64,000 nucleotides of DNA from JACVRW01 sp963746825 (GCA_963746825.1 CAVVCU010000005.1:372001-436000), one strand, 5' to 3'; counted from the stretch's first letter, positions 1 through 9,222 are shown. Notes: generated from the sequence alone by a model not told the origin. Translations and numbers: made by a program.

Positions 1-87
1 CTGAGGATCCTCGAGATCGACTCGGGCTCGCGCATTCCCGAGCGCCGCGCGGTGCTCGCGCCCTTCCCCGACGCCCAAGCGCCCTGA
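1..87 (+). CDS. imuB: 3' end of probable ImuB (Y-family-like mutasome protein), partial
   Basis: The window opens inside a gene; 28 codons remain before TGA. The tail contains SRIPERRAVLAPF, which resembles the C-terminus of ImuB, the catalytically inactive Y-family homologue that bridges DnaE2 and the beta clamp in actinobacterial SOS mutagenesis. The next gene encodes a DUF6504 protein, a frequent ImuB neighbour, and dnaE2 lies about 9.6 kb downstream. Identity rests on a short tail plus context, so it is an inference. Confidence 0.5.
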   Translation: MRILEIDSGSRIPERRAVLAPFPDAQAP

Positions 88-131
88 CTCCCGCCGGTTC
101 GCGACGGCTCGGCGAGCCCAAGCCCGCGAGC

Positions 132-335
132 GTGCAGGCCGACGAGAGCGGAGTGCCGCTGGCCGTGGGAGCCCGGGACGTCGACTCGGTGCGCGAGGAA
201 TGGGTCGTGGAGGACCGCTGGTGGACCGGCCGGCCCCTGCGCCGGCGCTACTTCGAGCTCGTGCTGGTGGACGGCCGCAACATCGTCGTCTTTCGCGACC
301 TGGTCGCTGGGGGTTGGTTTCTGCAGCGGGCCTAG
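132..335 (+). CDS. DUF6504 family small protein
   Basis: A 67-residue protein starting at GTG. It shows the pattern I associate with DUF6504: a V-R-E-x-W segment, a paired Trp (DRWW), an R-R-R-Y-F strand, an acidic/Gly turn and a closing F-R-D...GGW-F-L stretch. The family is typically encoded beside imuB and dnaE2 in actinobacteria and its function is unknown. It lies 44 bp after the presumed imuB stop, so co-transcription is plausible. No signal peptide or membrane segment is visible. Confidence 0.7.
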   Translation: MQADESGVPLAVGARDVDSVREEWVVEDRWWTGRPLRRRYFELVLVDGRNIVVFRDLVAGGWFLQRA

Positions 336-470
336 GGCTTGGCGGCCGGTGGCTGTAGGGCCAGGAGACCCTCAAAGCAGGACAGCGGCCTCCGAATCCC
401 GCTGGCGCCTGTGCGCCCGCTTGGGCTGAATCTGCACTCTCGGCGAAAGCTTCCCGGCTCGAACCTCCAG

Positions 471-499
471 CGAACCCCCATCCCTCTGGAGGGGGTTCG
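471..499 (+). terminator. Hairpin after the DUF6504 gene (possible terminator)
   Basis: CGAACCCCC (471-479) is perfectly complementary to GGGGGTTCG (491-499); inside the loop TCC and GGA can add three more pairs. It has no following T tract, so rho-independent termination is uncertain. The rest of the 336-589 gap shows no convincing coding sequence. Confidence 0.4.
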
Positions 500-526
500 A
501 GCGCGATCTGCACCTGCCGAATAGGG

Positions 527-560
527 CGGGTAAGAGGCGCCGTTTTTCGGCGGTTACCCG
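527..560 (+). other. Two-part hairpin in the leader of the secreted propeller gene
   Basis: CGGGTAA (527-533) pairs with TTACCCG (554-560), and inside it CGCCG (538-542) pairs with CGGCG (548-552) around a T5 loop. It ends 19 nt before the AGGAGG ribosome-binding site at 579-584. It could be an attenuator or an mRNA-stabilising stem; it matches no riboswitch family I know. Confidence 0.35.
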
Positions 561-589
561 TCCCGATTTTTACCGTCCAGGAGGATTCG

Positions 590-1945
590 ATGAAGCCCCG
601 TTTGCTTCTCGTGATGCTGGTTGCCATTTTCTGCACCGCGGCTGCTGCCGTGGTGGCCAGTGCCGGTACCGGCCACCACCCCAAAGACCGTGACCACCAC
701 AAGCGAGGCTCCTACGAGGTGTGGCTGGTCGATCAGGAAGACAGGTTCAACGCCGGCGCGGGCACGCTGTACGTGTTCGACGGCCCTGAGCTCACTCGCG
801 ACACCGCCAGCGCCCTTCCGGAGACGGTGGACCTCGCCGGATCCGTGCGCACCATGTGCCAGCAGAGGACCGGAACGGTCCCCGTGCGCCCGCACATGAT
901 CGTCTTCAACGGCGGCGACAACGACGGCGCCGGCGGCAACACCCACGCGGCGCTGGCCTTCGTGGCCAGCGGGCACGTGGTCTTCCTCGACGCCGACACC
1001 CGCGAGCCGGTCGAGTGCATCGACGTGGGCACCCAGGCGCACGCCGCCTGGCCGACCCCCAATCAGCGTCACCTGATCGTCGCCAACCAGAACGGGAAGC
1101 AGCTCCAGCGCATCCGCACGGACTACCGCAGGGAGATCTTCACCCTCGAGCCGTCGGCCACGATCGACCTGGCCGCGTGCACCACGCCGAGCGGGGCGGC
1201 CTGCCAGGACCCGAGCCTGCGCCCGGACAACGCGCCGATCTGCCCGCGCACCACCAGCGACGGCCGCTTCACCTTCGTCACGCTGCGTGGCGGCGGCATG
1301 TTCGTGGTCGACCACAACACCACGCCCATGCGGATCGTGGCGGAGTACGACCGCACCCACGTCGACGACAACGGCTGCGGGGAGATGGAGGTGCAGGACA
1401 AGATGTACGTGAACAGCGGGGCCGGGTTGACCGTGCCGCCGGTTCCCGGTGACGATCCCTACGGCCACGACGTCTACTCCTTCGAGCTCGACGACTACAG
1501 CCGCAGGCCCTCCACCACCCCCAACACCCCGGCCGGCAGGCTCGTGTTCAGCCGCGACGACGAGGGTGTGCCCGTGGATGGGCACGCCGTGGCCCTCACC
1601 GAGCACGGACGCTACATCTGGTGGGGCGATCGCACCCAGAACGACGTGGTGGTCGTCGATCCGCGTCGCGACCGCGAGGTCAACCGATTCGAGCTGGCCG
1701 GCCCCTTCAGCGCCGACCCGGCCCCCGACCTGTTCGACCTCTCGCCGCGCGGGGACTTCATGTTCTCCTCGCTGCGTGGCCCGAACCCGTCGTCCGGACA
1801 CGAGGCATTTGGCTCCACGCCTGGCGTAGGCGTGATAGATGTGAAGCGTGGCGGAAAGAGCGGTCGGCTCGTTGGAGTGGCCCGGGTGGGCGAGGTGCGG
1901 GGCACGCCCGACCCGCATGCGATCAGGGTGCGCACCGTGCGCTAG
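590..1945 (+). CDS. Secreted beta-propeller-like protein
   Basis: A 451-residue protein with a signal peptide (Lys/Arg then a hydrophobic run to about residue 25, with an A-S-A type cleavage region). After a His-rich stretch come repeated strand patterns such as GHVVFLDADTREPV, RHLIVANQNG, RFTFVTLRGGGMFVVD and DVVVVDPRRDREV, which resemble YVTN/WD-type propeller blades, so it is likely an exported propeller protein. Cys residues are spaced as if forming disulfides. The ATG has an ideal AGGAGG (579-584) five bases upstream, unusual here, where many genes lack a Shine-Dalgarno sequence. No catalytic motif was recognised. Confidence 0.7.
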   Translation: MKPRLLLVMLVAIFCTAAAAVVASAGTGHHPKDRDHHKRGSYEVWLVDQEDRFNAGAGTLYVFDGPELTRDTASALPETVDLAGSVRTMCQQRTGTVPVRPHMIVFNGGDNDGAGGNTHAALAFVASGHVVFLDADTREPVECIDVGTQAHAAWPTPNQRHLIVANQNGKQLQRIRTDYRREIFTLEPSATIDLAACTTPSGAACQDPSLRPDNAPICPRTTSDGRFTFVTLRGGGMFVVDHNTTPMRIVAEYDRTHVDDNGCGEMEVQDKMYVNSGAGLTVPPVPGDDPYGHDVYSFELDDYSRRPSTTPNTPAGRLVFSRDDEGVPVDGHAVALTEHGRYIWWGDRTQNDVVVVDPRRDREVNRFELAGPFSADPAPDLFDLSPRGDFMFSSLRGPNPSSGHEAFGSTPGVGVIDVKRGGKSGRLVGVARVGEVRGTPDPHAIRVRTVR

Positions 1946-1975
1946 TCGCAGGGAGAGCGCGCCAAAAGACTGGGG

Positions 1976-2003
1976 TAAGGGGGCCGCGGCTTGCGGCCGA
2001 TAG
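1976..2003 (+). promoter_or_regulatory. Possible sigma-28 (FliA/SigD)-type promoter
   Basis: TAAG (1976-1979) and GCCGATAG (1996-2003) are 16 nt apart. The known sigma-28 consensus is TAAA, 14-16 nt, GCCGATAA/T. It sits just upstream of a diguanylate cyclase/phosphodiesterase gene, where motility-class control would make sense. The spacer also holds a GGCCGC/GCGGCC hairpin, so the match could be coincidental. Confidence 0.35.
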
Positions 2004-2011
2004 ACAGCTAG

Positions 2012-4081
2012 GTGGGCCGATGGACCCCCTCTATCTCCAGGCAGTCGCTTCGTAGCCTCCGCCTTCAGGTAAGCGTCGCTTTGACCGTCGCGGCCGCCGC
2101 ATGCGCATTTGTGGCCAGCAAGAGCTCGAGCGACGAGCTGCGCGGCGCGTATCGCGACTCGGCACGCGACATCCTGCAGGTCGCCACCACGGCCTTCGAC
2201 CGCGGTCGCGAGCCCGGGATGCTCGATTCGGAGGTGCAGCTGAGGGGTCAGGTTCGTACGCTCCTCGTCGACCATCCCGAGCTCGACTCCGTCTCGGTCT
2301 ACCGAGCGGGCAGCGGAGGAGCCCTGGTCTCGGCGGGACAGCAGCCCGCGGGCTCCACCGAGGGCGATCTGGCCGTGGCGGCCATGAACGCCGGCCGGGA
2401 GGAGTCGGCCGAGCTGCGCAGCGACAACCGGCACGCCGAGGTGTTGGTGACGCCGCTGGAGGACGATGGCCGGGTGGTGGGGGCGCTTGCCACCACCTAC
2501 GACCTGAGGCCGGCGCACGAGCTGCTCGGCGACCGCAACGAGCGCGTCGCGCTTGTGTTGGGTCTTCTGCTGTTCTCGTTCACGATCTTCACCGCAGTGG
2601 TGCTGGGGCGCGGCATATTTCGTCCCCTGGACAAGCTGCGCCTGGCCACTCAGGCGGTGGGCGCGGGCGATCTGGGCACGCGCCTGGGCTGGCGGCGCAA
2701 GGATGAGCTCGGCGAGCTCTCGCGTGACTTCGACGCCATGGCCGTCGACCTCGAGGAGAACAACCAACGACTCGAGGAGCTGGCCCACCGCGATCCCCTC
2801 ACCGGCCTGGCCAACCACCGCCGCTTCCAGGAGGTGCTGGGCAGGGAGCTGGCCAACGCGCGCCGCGACGCCCGGCCGCTGGCCGTGGTGATCATCGACA
2901 TCGACGACTTCAAGCGCATCAACGACTCGCGCGGCCACCCCTTCGGCGACGAGCTGCTGTTCGCCGCGGCGGCCAGTTTGCGCTCGGCGATGCGCGACAT
3001 CGGCGTGGTCGCCCGCGTGGGCGGTGACGAGTTCGGGCTGGTGGTGCCCGACGCCGACGGATCACGGGCGCTCGCGCTGGCCGAGGCCGCCCGCACCGCC
3101 GTGGAGGCGGCGGCCCCGATGCGCGGCTCGTTGCGCTGCTCGGCCGGGATCGCCTGCTTCCCCGAGGACGCCCGCAACGCGGGAGCTCTCCTGCAGCTGG
3201 CCGACGGGGCGCTGTCTTGGGCCAAGGACGCGGGACGGGGGCGCTCGCGCCGCTATGACCCGGAGCACGTGTTCGTGGTCACCGAGGAGCAGCGCGAGGA
3301 CTTCTCGCAGATGATCGGCCGGGCCGACGCGCTGACTCCGGTGTTCCAGCCCATCGTGTCCCTGACCACCGGCGAGACCGTGGGATTCGAGGCGCTGGCC
3401 CGCTTCCAGGACAAGCCGGCTCTGCCGCCGTCGTGGTGGTTCTCGCAGGCTCACCGGTTCGGGCTGGGCGCCGCCCTGGAGGCCGAGGCGGTGCGCATGG
3501 CGATCGACGCGCCCGAGCGGCCGTCGGGCTGTTTCCTGTCGGTCAACCTGAGCCCGTCCGCCCTCGCCTCACCCGAGGTCAACCGCCTGCTGCCGGACGA
3601 GCTGCGCGGGCTGGTCGTCGAGATCACCGAGGAGGAGCGCGTGCTCGACGTGGCCGGGCTGCAGCGTCACCTCGATCCCCTGCGCGCCCGCGGGGCGCGC
3701 ATTGCCGTGGACGATGCCGGGGAGGGGTACGCCGGGCTGCAGCAGGTGATGAGCATGCGCGCGGACATCATCAAGCTCGACCGCGCGCTGGTGGCGGATG
3801 TCCACTCCGATCCGGCCAAGATCGCGCTGATCGGATCGCTGGTTCACTTCGCGCGCTCGACCAGCGCAGTGATCTGCGCCGAGGGGGTCGAGACACTCGA
3901 CGAGCTGCGCGTGCTGATCCACCTGGGAGTGGCCTACGGGCAGGGCTGGGCGCTCGGCCGCCCCGCCGTTCGCTGGCCCGACGTGGACCCCGAGGCGGCC
4001 CGCGTGTGCCGCGAGATGCGCTCCGAGCAGGCCAAGGTCGTGCCCCTGGGATCCAAGCGCAGCGAGGCCACCGGTGCCTGA
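2012..4081 (+). CDS. Membrane-bound GGDEF-EAL protein (c-di-GMP turnover)
   Basis: A 689-residue protein. Transmembrane helices at about 17-37 and 175-197 flank an extracytoplasmic sensor region. A HAMP-like segment (about 198-250), a GGDEF domain (signature at 337-341) and an EAL domain (EAL at 460-462) follow. The cyclase motif is intact, but the inhibitory RxxD site is degenerate (RDIG). The EAL side keeps the Asn, Glu, Asp-Asp, Lys, AEGVE and QG elements, although DDFGTG reads DDAGEG. It may therefore be mainly a phosphodiesterase or bifunctional. GTG start; the downstream cyclase gene overlaps its end by 8 bp. Confidence 0.88.
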   Translation: MGRWTPSISRQSLRSLRLQVSVALTVAAAACAFVASKSSSDELRGAYRDSARDILQVATTAFDRGREPGMLDSEVQLRGQVRTLLVDHPELDSVSVYRAGSGGALVSAGQQPAGSTEGDLAVAAMNAGREESAELRSDNRHAEVLVTPLEDDGRVVGALATTYDLRPAHELLGDRNERVALVLGLLLFSFTIFTAVVLGRGIFRPLDKLRLATQAVGAGDLGTRLGWRRKDELGELSRDFDAMAVDLEENNQRLEELAHRDPLTGLANHRRFQEVLGRELANARRDARPLAVVIIDIDDFKRINDSRGHPFGDELLFAAAASLRSAMRDIGVVARVGGDEFGLVVPDADGSRALALAEAARTAVEAAAPMRGSLRCSAGIACFPEDARNAGALLQLADGALSWAKDAGRGRSRRYDPEHVFVVTEEQREDFSQMIGRADALTPVFQPIVSLTTGETVGFEALARFQDKPALPPSWWFSQAHRFGLGAALEAEAVRMAIDAPERPSGCFLSVNLSPSALASPEVNRLLPDELRGLVVEITEEERVLDVAGLQRHLDPLRARGARIAVDDAGEGYAGLQQVMSMRADIIKLDRALVADVHSDPAKIALIGSLVHFARSTSAVICAEGVETLDELRVLIHLGVAYGQGWALGRPAVRWPDVDPEAARVCREMRSEQAKVVPLGSKRSEATGA

Positions 4082-5642
4082 CACCCTGGCCATGCTCTCG
4101 CGGCTCGGCGTGACGTTCGAGCGCACCGCCTCGGTGCGCGACGAGGCCGACCTCGAGGAGGTGCTGCAGGACGTTGCCGGCGCCATCGGCGAGGTGCTCG
4201 GTTACCGGGCCGTGGTGGTCAACGTCTATCGCCCCGCCTACGACGACATGCTCGCCGCTGCTGCGGTGGGCTCGGAGGAATCGGTGCGACAGCTGGTCGG
4301 CAAGAGCTCTCCCAGCGACACGTGGACCCCGATGTTCGTGCCGCGCTTCGAGCGCGGCGGCGCCTACTTCCTACCCGACGGCGAGTTCGACTGGGAGTCG
4401 CTCGGCATCGACACCTACGTTCCCGAGCTGCCCGCGAGCGAGGACCCGGATGCCTGGCTGCCCGGCGACGCCCTGTTCGTGCCCCTGCGCGACGGTCGCG
4501 GCAACCTCCTTGGGGCGATCTCGGTCGACGAGCCGGAGACCGGCCGGCGCCCGTCCGCCCCCGAGCTCGAGGCGCTCGTGACCATCTCGCGCCACGCCGC
4601 GCTGGCTCTGCAGATTGCCCAGAACACGGCCAACGACGTCCAGCACCAGCGCATGCTCGAGCGCGTGCTCGAGGTATCCGCTCGGCTGGCCGAGGCGGAC
4701 GACGTCGACGCCGTCCTCCAGGCGGTGTGCGACGGCATCGAGGATGCGCTCGGCTTCGACAAGGTCGCCATTCAGCAGGCGGCCACCAGAGGCGGCCCGC
4801 TGCGGCCCATGGCCGCCACGGGATGGTCGATCGACGACCCGGCCATGAACCTCGGCACCACCATCGACATGCTCACGCCCGTGCTCACCGAGGAGTTCGA
4901 GGTGGCCGGCTGCTACCTCATCCCCGGGGAGATCGCCACGGCACGGCTGGGGATCGAGGAGCGCTCCTCCTCCGAGCGCAACGGCCGTGGCCCGCATGCG
5001 TGGTCGCGGCACTGGCTGCTCGTACCGCTGCGTGACGGCGAACGCTGGACCGGGATGATCTGGGTGGACGACCCGCGCGACCGGCTGCTGCCGACGCGCG
5101 CCCGCCTGCAGGCGCTGCGGCTGTTCGCCAACCAGGCCGTTGCCGCGTTGAGCGCCTCCGAGCAGGCGGTGAAGCTGCGCCACGAGGCCACCCACGACTC
5201 GCTCACCGGCCTGCCGAACCGGCGCGCGTTCGACGCCCACGTGGGCCGCGAGATCGACAGCGGCGTGGGCTTTGCGCTGGTGCTGTGCGACATGGACAAC
5301 CTCAAGACGCTCAACGACACCCACGGCCACGAGGCCGGCGACGAGGCCCTCCAGCTGCTGGCCGCCGCCCTGCAGAGCCAGCTGCGGCGCTCGGACGAGG
5401 CCTACCGGGTCGGCGGTGACGAGTTCGCGGTGATCCTTCCCGCCGCCAACCGCCTCGACGCCGAGCGCGTGGTCAGGCGCCTGCGCGACGCGGTGGCCGG
5501 GCGCCTGCTCGCTTCGGGCGACGCCATCGACGCGAGCTTCGGCGTTTCGGTGTACCAGCCGGGAGACGATCCCGAGCGCCTGATGGTGCGCGCCGACGAG
5601 GCCCTCTACCGGGCCAAGCGGCGCCACGAGTCGGCCGCCTGA
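4074..5642 (+). CDS. GAF-GAF-GGDEF diguanylate cyclase
   Basis: A 522-residue soluble protein with two GAF-like sensor domains (about 20-185 and 200-350) and a C-terminal GGDEF domain. The active-site GGDEF is at 447-451, preceded by RRSD at 438-441, a proper RxxD product-inhibition site. MDNLKTLNDTHGHEAGDEAL supplies the metal and GTP-binding residues. It makes c-di-GMP in response to an unknown signal. The GTG start lies inside the end of the preceding GGDEF-EAL gene, so the two are probably translationally coupled and work as a maker/breaker pair. Confidence 0.9.
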   Translation: MPDTLAMLSRLGVTFERTASVRDEADLEEVLQDVAGAIGEVLGYRAVVVNVYRPAYDDMLAAAAVGSEESVRQLVGKSSPSDTWTPMFVPRFERGGAYFLPDGEFDWESLGIDTYVPELPASEDPDAWLPGDALFVPLRDGRGNLLGAISVDEPETGRRPSAPELEALVTISRHAALALQIAQNTANDVQHQRMLERVLEVSARLAEADDVDAVLQAVCDGIEDALGFDKVAIQQAATRGGPLRPMAATGWSIDDPAMNLGTTIDMLTPVLTEEFEVAGCYLIPGEIATARLGIEERSSSERNGRGPHAWSRHWLLVPLRDGERWTGMIWVDDPRDRLLPTRARLQALRLFANQAVAALSASEQAVKLRHEATHDSLTGLPNRRAFDAHVGREIDSGVGFALVLCDMDNLKTLNDTHGHEAGDEALQLLAAALQSQLRRSDEAYRVGGDEFAVILPAANRLDAERVVRRLRDAVAGRLLASGDAIDASFGVSVYQPGDDPERLMVRADEALYRAKRRHESAA

Positions 5643-5651
5643 GCGCCGGGC

Positions 5652-7911
5652 CTAGCCTCCGTTCGACCCCGGCACGTAGGCGCGGCTGGGCTGGCCGCGC
5701 AGCGCCGTGGCCCCCGGGAGCGGAGTGCCCTTGGCGCCCGTTCCGGCCAGCACGGGCAGCACCAGCCGGGAGGCTCGCGCTCCGCCCAGGGCCACCGTGT
5801 TGCGGGCGCCGCCCCGGTCGACGGTGGCGAAGTCCCAGCGCGGGCGGTCGCCGCCCGTGGCCTGGATCGTGACTCTGATCTTCGAGCCGGCCCGAAAGGC
5901 GTGAGCCACCGGGTACACGGGCACCCGGACGAGCGTGAAGCGGCCCTTGGGCAGGGGCGCGGCGTCGGACTTCAGATGGGTGGGGAAGGGATCGAGCGCG
6001 GTCGAGCGCCGCGGATTGAGCCTGCGGTGCGAGGCGCGCAGCCATCCGTTCTGGACGTAGGTCTCGCTGCCGTCCGGGCGCACCTCGCTGAGCGTGACCT
6101 GGAGGTCGGTGTCACGCGCGGAGGACTTGAGGAAGACGTCGAGGCTGGACGGCCCGGCGATCACCACGTCGCGGTCCAGTGCCGCCGGTGGTGAAGCCGA
6201 GGCCCTTGCCCGCCGCGAGCGGGGCCCAGTCGTAGGGCGGCTGGGCCTTCCAGGCGTCGTCGGAGCCGTTACCGGGCAGCGTCTGCCTGGGCCGGGCGCC
6301 CGGGTCCGCCTGGTAGGCGACCGAGGACGACGCCGCGGGCTTCGCGCCCAGCGCCCCGTTCGGCCCGAGGAAATATCCCGTGGCCTTGGCCTGGGGCGGC
6401 GGCCAGGCCCGGTAGCCGAGCTCCCAGGTGGCGCCGATCGAGCCCGGTCCCTGGGGCCCGGCGCCGTTGTCCATCAGGATCCGCACCTGCGGGTCCTTCG
6501 CGAACTGGGCCCGGGCCGCGGCGACGCTGGAGAAGGTAGCGAAGCGCGACTGCTCGACCGGAGCGGCGCCGGCATCGGCGAGGAAGCGGTAGAGCTCGCC
6601 GCTCAGCCCGATCACGGTCGGCGGCACCACCGGCACCTCGCGAGCGACGTAGATCTTCATGAACTCCGCCCAGCGGGTGATGGTGCTCGGCCCGAGCGAG
6701 TCGGCGTGGACTCCGTTCTGCACTGAGATCCAGACGTTGGGCTTGCCGTTGAGGTAGGAGAGGGCCTCGGCGAAGTGGCCGCCGGTCTGCTCGTCCTGGA
6801 ACTGGCCAACGAGGAAGGTGGGCACCTTCACGCGCTTCAGCCAGGGTCCCGGGGCTCTCTGTCCGAACAGGGATGGCGTGCGGAAGGGATTGGCCTTCTG
6901 CAGCGCCAGCGCGTCCTGGGTCTGAAGGCGCAGCCGCTGGTTGGCGCGGCAGCGCTTGTCGCCCGCCGCGACCAGCGCCCGAGCCCAGGGCTGGCCGCCG
7001 GCGGGGGCGGGCCGGGCGTCGTCCATGCGCTCCTGGATCCACGTCTGCGCGAAGCCCGAGTTGAAGATCCCGCCCGGGTAGCCCGTGCCCGTGTAGAGGT
7101 CGTCGGTCACCGACATCGGCGCGATGGCGGAAAGGTGCGGGGGCTGGGTGCCGGCCGTGAACAGCTGGGTGATGCCGGAGAAGGAGATGCCGGCCATGCC
7201 CACCTTGCCGCCCTTGACCCAGTTCTGCGCGGCGACGGTCTCGACCGCGTCGTAGCCGTCGTAGGTGGTGGGCAGGTCGAAGAGGTCGAAGGCGCCGCCC
7301 GAGCATCCCGAGCCGCGCATCTGCACGCTCACCACGGCGAAGTCGAGCAGCGGCCCGATGAGAGAGCCGACCGCGGTGGAGGAGGCGGGCGCCAGCGGAT
7401 CGGGAGGCGCGCCGCTGCCGGTGAGCGAGTCGACCACCGACTGCAGCAGGTCGTTGGGGGCGGCCACCTGGTAGCCGGAGTACTCGATGAAGGTCGGGAA
7501 GGGGCCGTCGCTGAGCTTCTTGCCCGCAGGCAGGCGCACGGTCATGGCCAGCTCCACGCCGTCGCGGACCGTCACGTAGTTGAGCCCCTGCTTGAGCTTC
7601 TCGCGGCGATAGAACGACTGCGCCGGGTTCTCTCCGGCGCGCAGCACGCGGAAGGGCCGCGAGCGCTGCACCCGGTAGCCCGGGCCGGGCTTCAGTCCAC
7701 GGAAGATCTTGCTGCCAAAGCGGTCCGCCCTCCCGGCGGCCACGAACCGCCCCTGGCCATCTCGGAGCACGAGACGCTGACCCTTCTTGGCCCCGACCAC
7801 GTACGCCTGCTTGATGCTGCCCTTCGCCTTGAGCGCGGCGCCGGCGGGCGGCGCGGTGAGGCACAGAAGGGCAACTGAGGCTAGGGCGAGGCCCGCTGGG
7901 AGTCGGCGCAT
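5652..7911 (-). CDS. CocE/NonD-type secreted hydrolase, reading frame interrupted
   Basis: Begins with a signal peptide (MRRLPAGLALASVALLCLTA) and continues as an alpha/beta hydrolase of the X-Pro dipeptidyl-peptidase/cocaine esterase superfamily. The nucleophile Ser is in MAGISFSG, with the Asp near DEQTGGHF and the His in NGVHADS. After GLGFTTGG the frame breaks at about 6181-6192; the C-terminal jelly-roll domain (VVIAGPSSLDVFLKSSARDTD, then a Gly-Trp-Leu-Arg-Ala-Ser-His segment) continues in another frame to 5652. Removing one base from the GGCGGC run restores a full protein of about 750 residues. This is either an inactivating mutation or a sequence error. Confidence 0.8.
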
Positions 7912-8303
7912 GGGCGGGGCACTCTAGCCGGAGGGTCAAAGAACGCCGAGATGGTCCCGCCGGGGGCGAGCCACGGTTCCGCCAGCGCGCGGGCCCGCTC
8001 GGGCTCGCGGTGAAAGAGGCCCACACGGACGGCAAACACCTTGTCGAAGCGCCGATCGCCGAGGTCCAGGTCCTCGAGCGCGGCGACGAGAAACTCGGCC
8101 CTCCCGGCCTCCACGTATGCGGCGTTTCGGAGCTCGGCGGCCTGGATCATCTTCGCCGAGCGGTCCACCGCGGTGAGGTGGCCGTGCTCGAGGCGCTCGC
8201 ACACCATGGTGGCGGCCACCCCGTGCCCGCAGCCGATCTCGAGCACCCGGTCGCCGGGCTCGAGGTCGAGCTGCTCGACGACCGCGTGCAGGCGCTCACT
8301 CAA
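7881..8303 (-). CDS. SAM-dependent class I methyltransferase
   Basis: A 140-residue protein with the SAM-binding motif VLEIGCGHGVAA, an acidic post-I residue in LTAVDRS and a motif-IV-like region, ending with a proline-rich tail. It is short for the family (usually 190-250) and may lack the substrate cap. The start is TTG, overlapping the TGA of the VOC gene upstream (TTGA), so translation is coupled. Its 3' end overlaps the first ten codons of the CocE hydrolase. Substrate unknown. Confidence 0.72.
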   Translation of the reverse strand: MSERLHAVVEQLDLEPGDRVLEIGCGHGVAATMVCERLEHGHLTAVDRSAKMIQAAELRNAAYVEAGRAEFLVAALEDLDLGDRRFDKVFAVRVGLFHREPERARALAEPWLAPGGTISAFFDPPARVPRPCADSQRASP

Positions 8304-8674
8304 TCCTGCAGCACCGACAGGATGTTGCCGGCCGGGTCCTTGAACCAGGCGATCTGCGGGCCCTCGTCACGGGAGATCCCCTTGTCGTCCTGCTCGAAGT
8401 CGTCGTAGCGCTCGAACTCCACCCCGCGCTCGGTGAGCCCGTCGACGACCGCGTCGATGTCGTCGACCGGGAAGTTGAGGATGGTGTAGTTGCTCGGGGC
8501 GTGGTCGGGCTTCACGTAGACCAGGACGTTGCGGCCGCCCGCCACCTCCAGCTGCATCAGCACGCCCTCGTCCAGGTCGCTCACCTTCAGTCCCAGGGTC
8601 TCGCCGTAGAACTGCTTGGCCTGCGCGAGGTCGGGGACCGCGAACCCGGTGAACGCTTCGCTCTGCTCCAGCAT
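8300..8674 (-). CDS. VOC (glyoxalase/bleomycin resistance) family protein
   Basis: A 124-residue VOC-fold protein with the paired beta-alpha-beta-beta-beta pattern: FTGFAVPDLAQAKQFYGETL in the first half, and ILNFPVDDIDAVVDGLTERG followed by WFKDPAGNILSVLQ in the second. I chose the ATG at 8674 because AAGGAG lies six bases upstream; an earlier in-frame ATG exists but lacks such a site. It is divergent from an AraC regulator, which probably controls it, and is followed by a coupled methyltransferase gene. Substrate cannot be deduced. Confidence 0.82.
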   Translation of the reverse strand: MLEQSEAFTGFAVPDLAQAKQFYGETLGLKVSDLDEGVLMQLEVAGGRNVLVYVKPDHAPSNYTILNFPVDDIDAVVDGLTERGVEFERYDDFEQDDKGISRDEGPQIAWFKDPAGNILSVLQD

Positions 8675-8748
8675 GGCTTTCTCCTTTTCTTTTCGGTTGT
8701 TCCCCATAGGACCGGCGAGCAAGCGGTAAGTCATCGATAATCGCCCGT

Positions 8749-9183
8749 ATGTCCTTCGTGCCTCCCGCCCGCCACCTCCTGCGCGCCAAGGATCTGGCCG
8801 ACGCGCGTTACTTCGAGGCGCTGGACGTCGACGACATGGCGCGCGCCGCCGGCCTGTCGCGGGCCCACTTCAGCCGGGAGTTCCGGCGCGCCTTCGGCGA
8901 GTCGCCCCACTCCTACCTCCTCACCCGGCGACTCGAGCGCGCGGCCGCGCTGCTGCGCACCACCGATCACTCCGTGGCCGAGATCTGTTTCTCCGTCGGG
9001 CTGCAGAGTGTCGGCTCGTTCACCTCGAGCTTCAAGCGGATGTTCGACGCGTCGCCCCAGGCCTACCGCGCGTCCTTTCCGCCCGCGGCTCGCCACGCAC
9101 GGGTGCCGGCCTGCGTCGTGCGCTTCTACGGCCGCCCGCAACACCGCACGTTTCGAGAAGACAGTGGCTCGACGGCCCCTTAG
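8749..9183 (+). CDS. AraC-family regulator, DNA-binding domain only
   Basis: A 144-residue protein made almost entirely of the AraC double helix-turn-helix: MARAAGLSRAHFSREFRRAF is the first and a VAEICFSVGLQSVGSFTSSF-like element the second, followed by the usual DASPQAYRA end. It lacks the N-terminal ligand domain of typical AraC proteins. It lies between two VOC genes, divergent from one and 39 bp upstream of the other, so control of both is plausible. TAATCG five bases before the ATG could be a -10 of a leaderless transcript. Confidence 0.85.
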   Translation: MSFVPPARHLLRAKDLADARYFEALDVDDMARAAGLSRAHFSREFRRAFGESPHSYLLTRRLERAAALLRTTDHSVAEICFSVGLQSVGSFTSSFKRMFDASPQAYRASFPPAARHARVPACVVRFYGRPQHRTFREDSGSTAP

Positions 9184-9222
9184 CGTGCCTCTCGACCGTT
9201 CAGTCGACTCAAGGAGAGCAAC

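Noticed and set aside
471..500. GGGGGTTCGA as a possible tRNA T arm
   Set aside because: No acceptor, D or anticodon stems can be built around it.
339..524. A 61-codon frame after the DUF6504 gene
   Set aside because: No family resemblance or ribosome-binding site; it contains a strong hairpin, and the region looks non-coding.
1946..2011. c-di-GMP riboswitch before the GGDEF-EAL gene
   Set aside because: None of the conserved GEMM-I or GEMM-II sequence blocks is present; only a short G-C hairpin was found.
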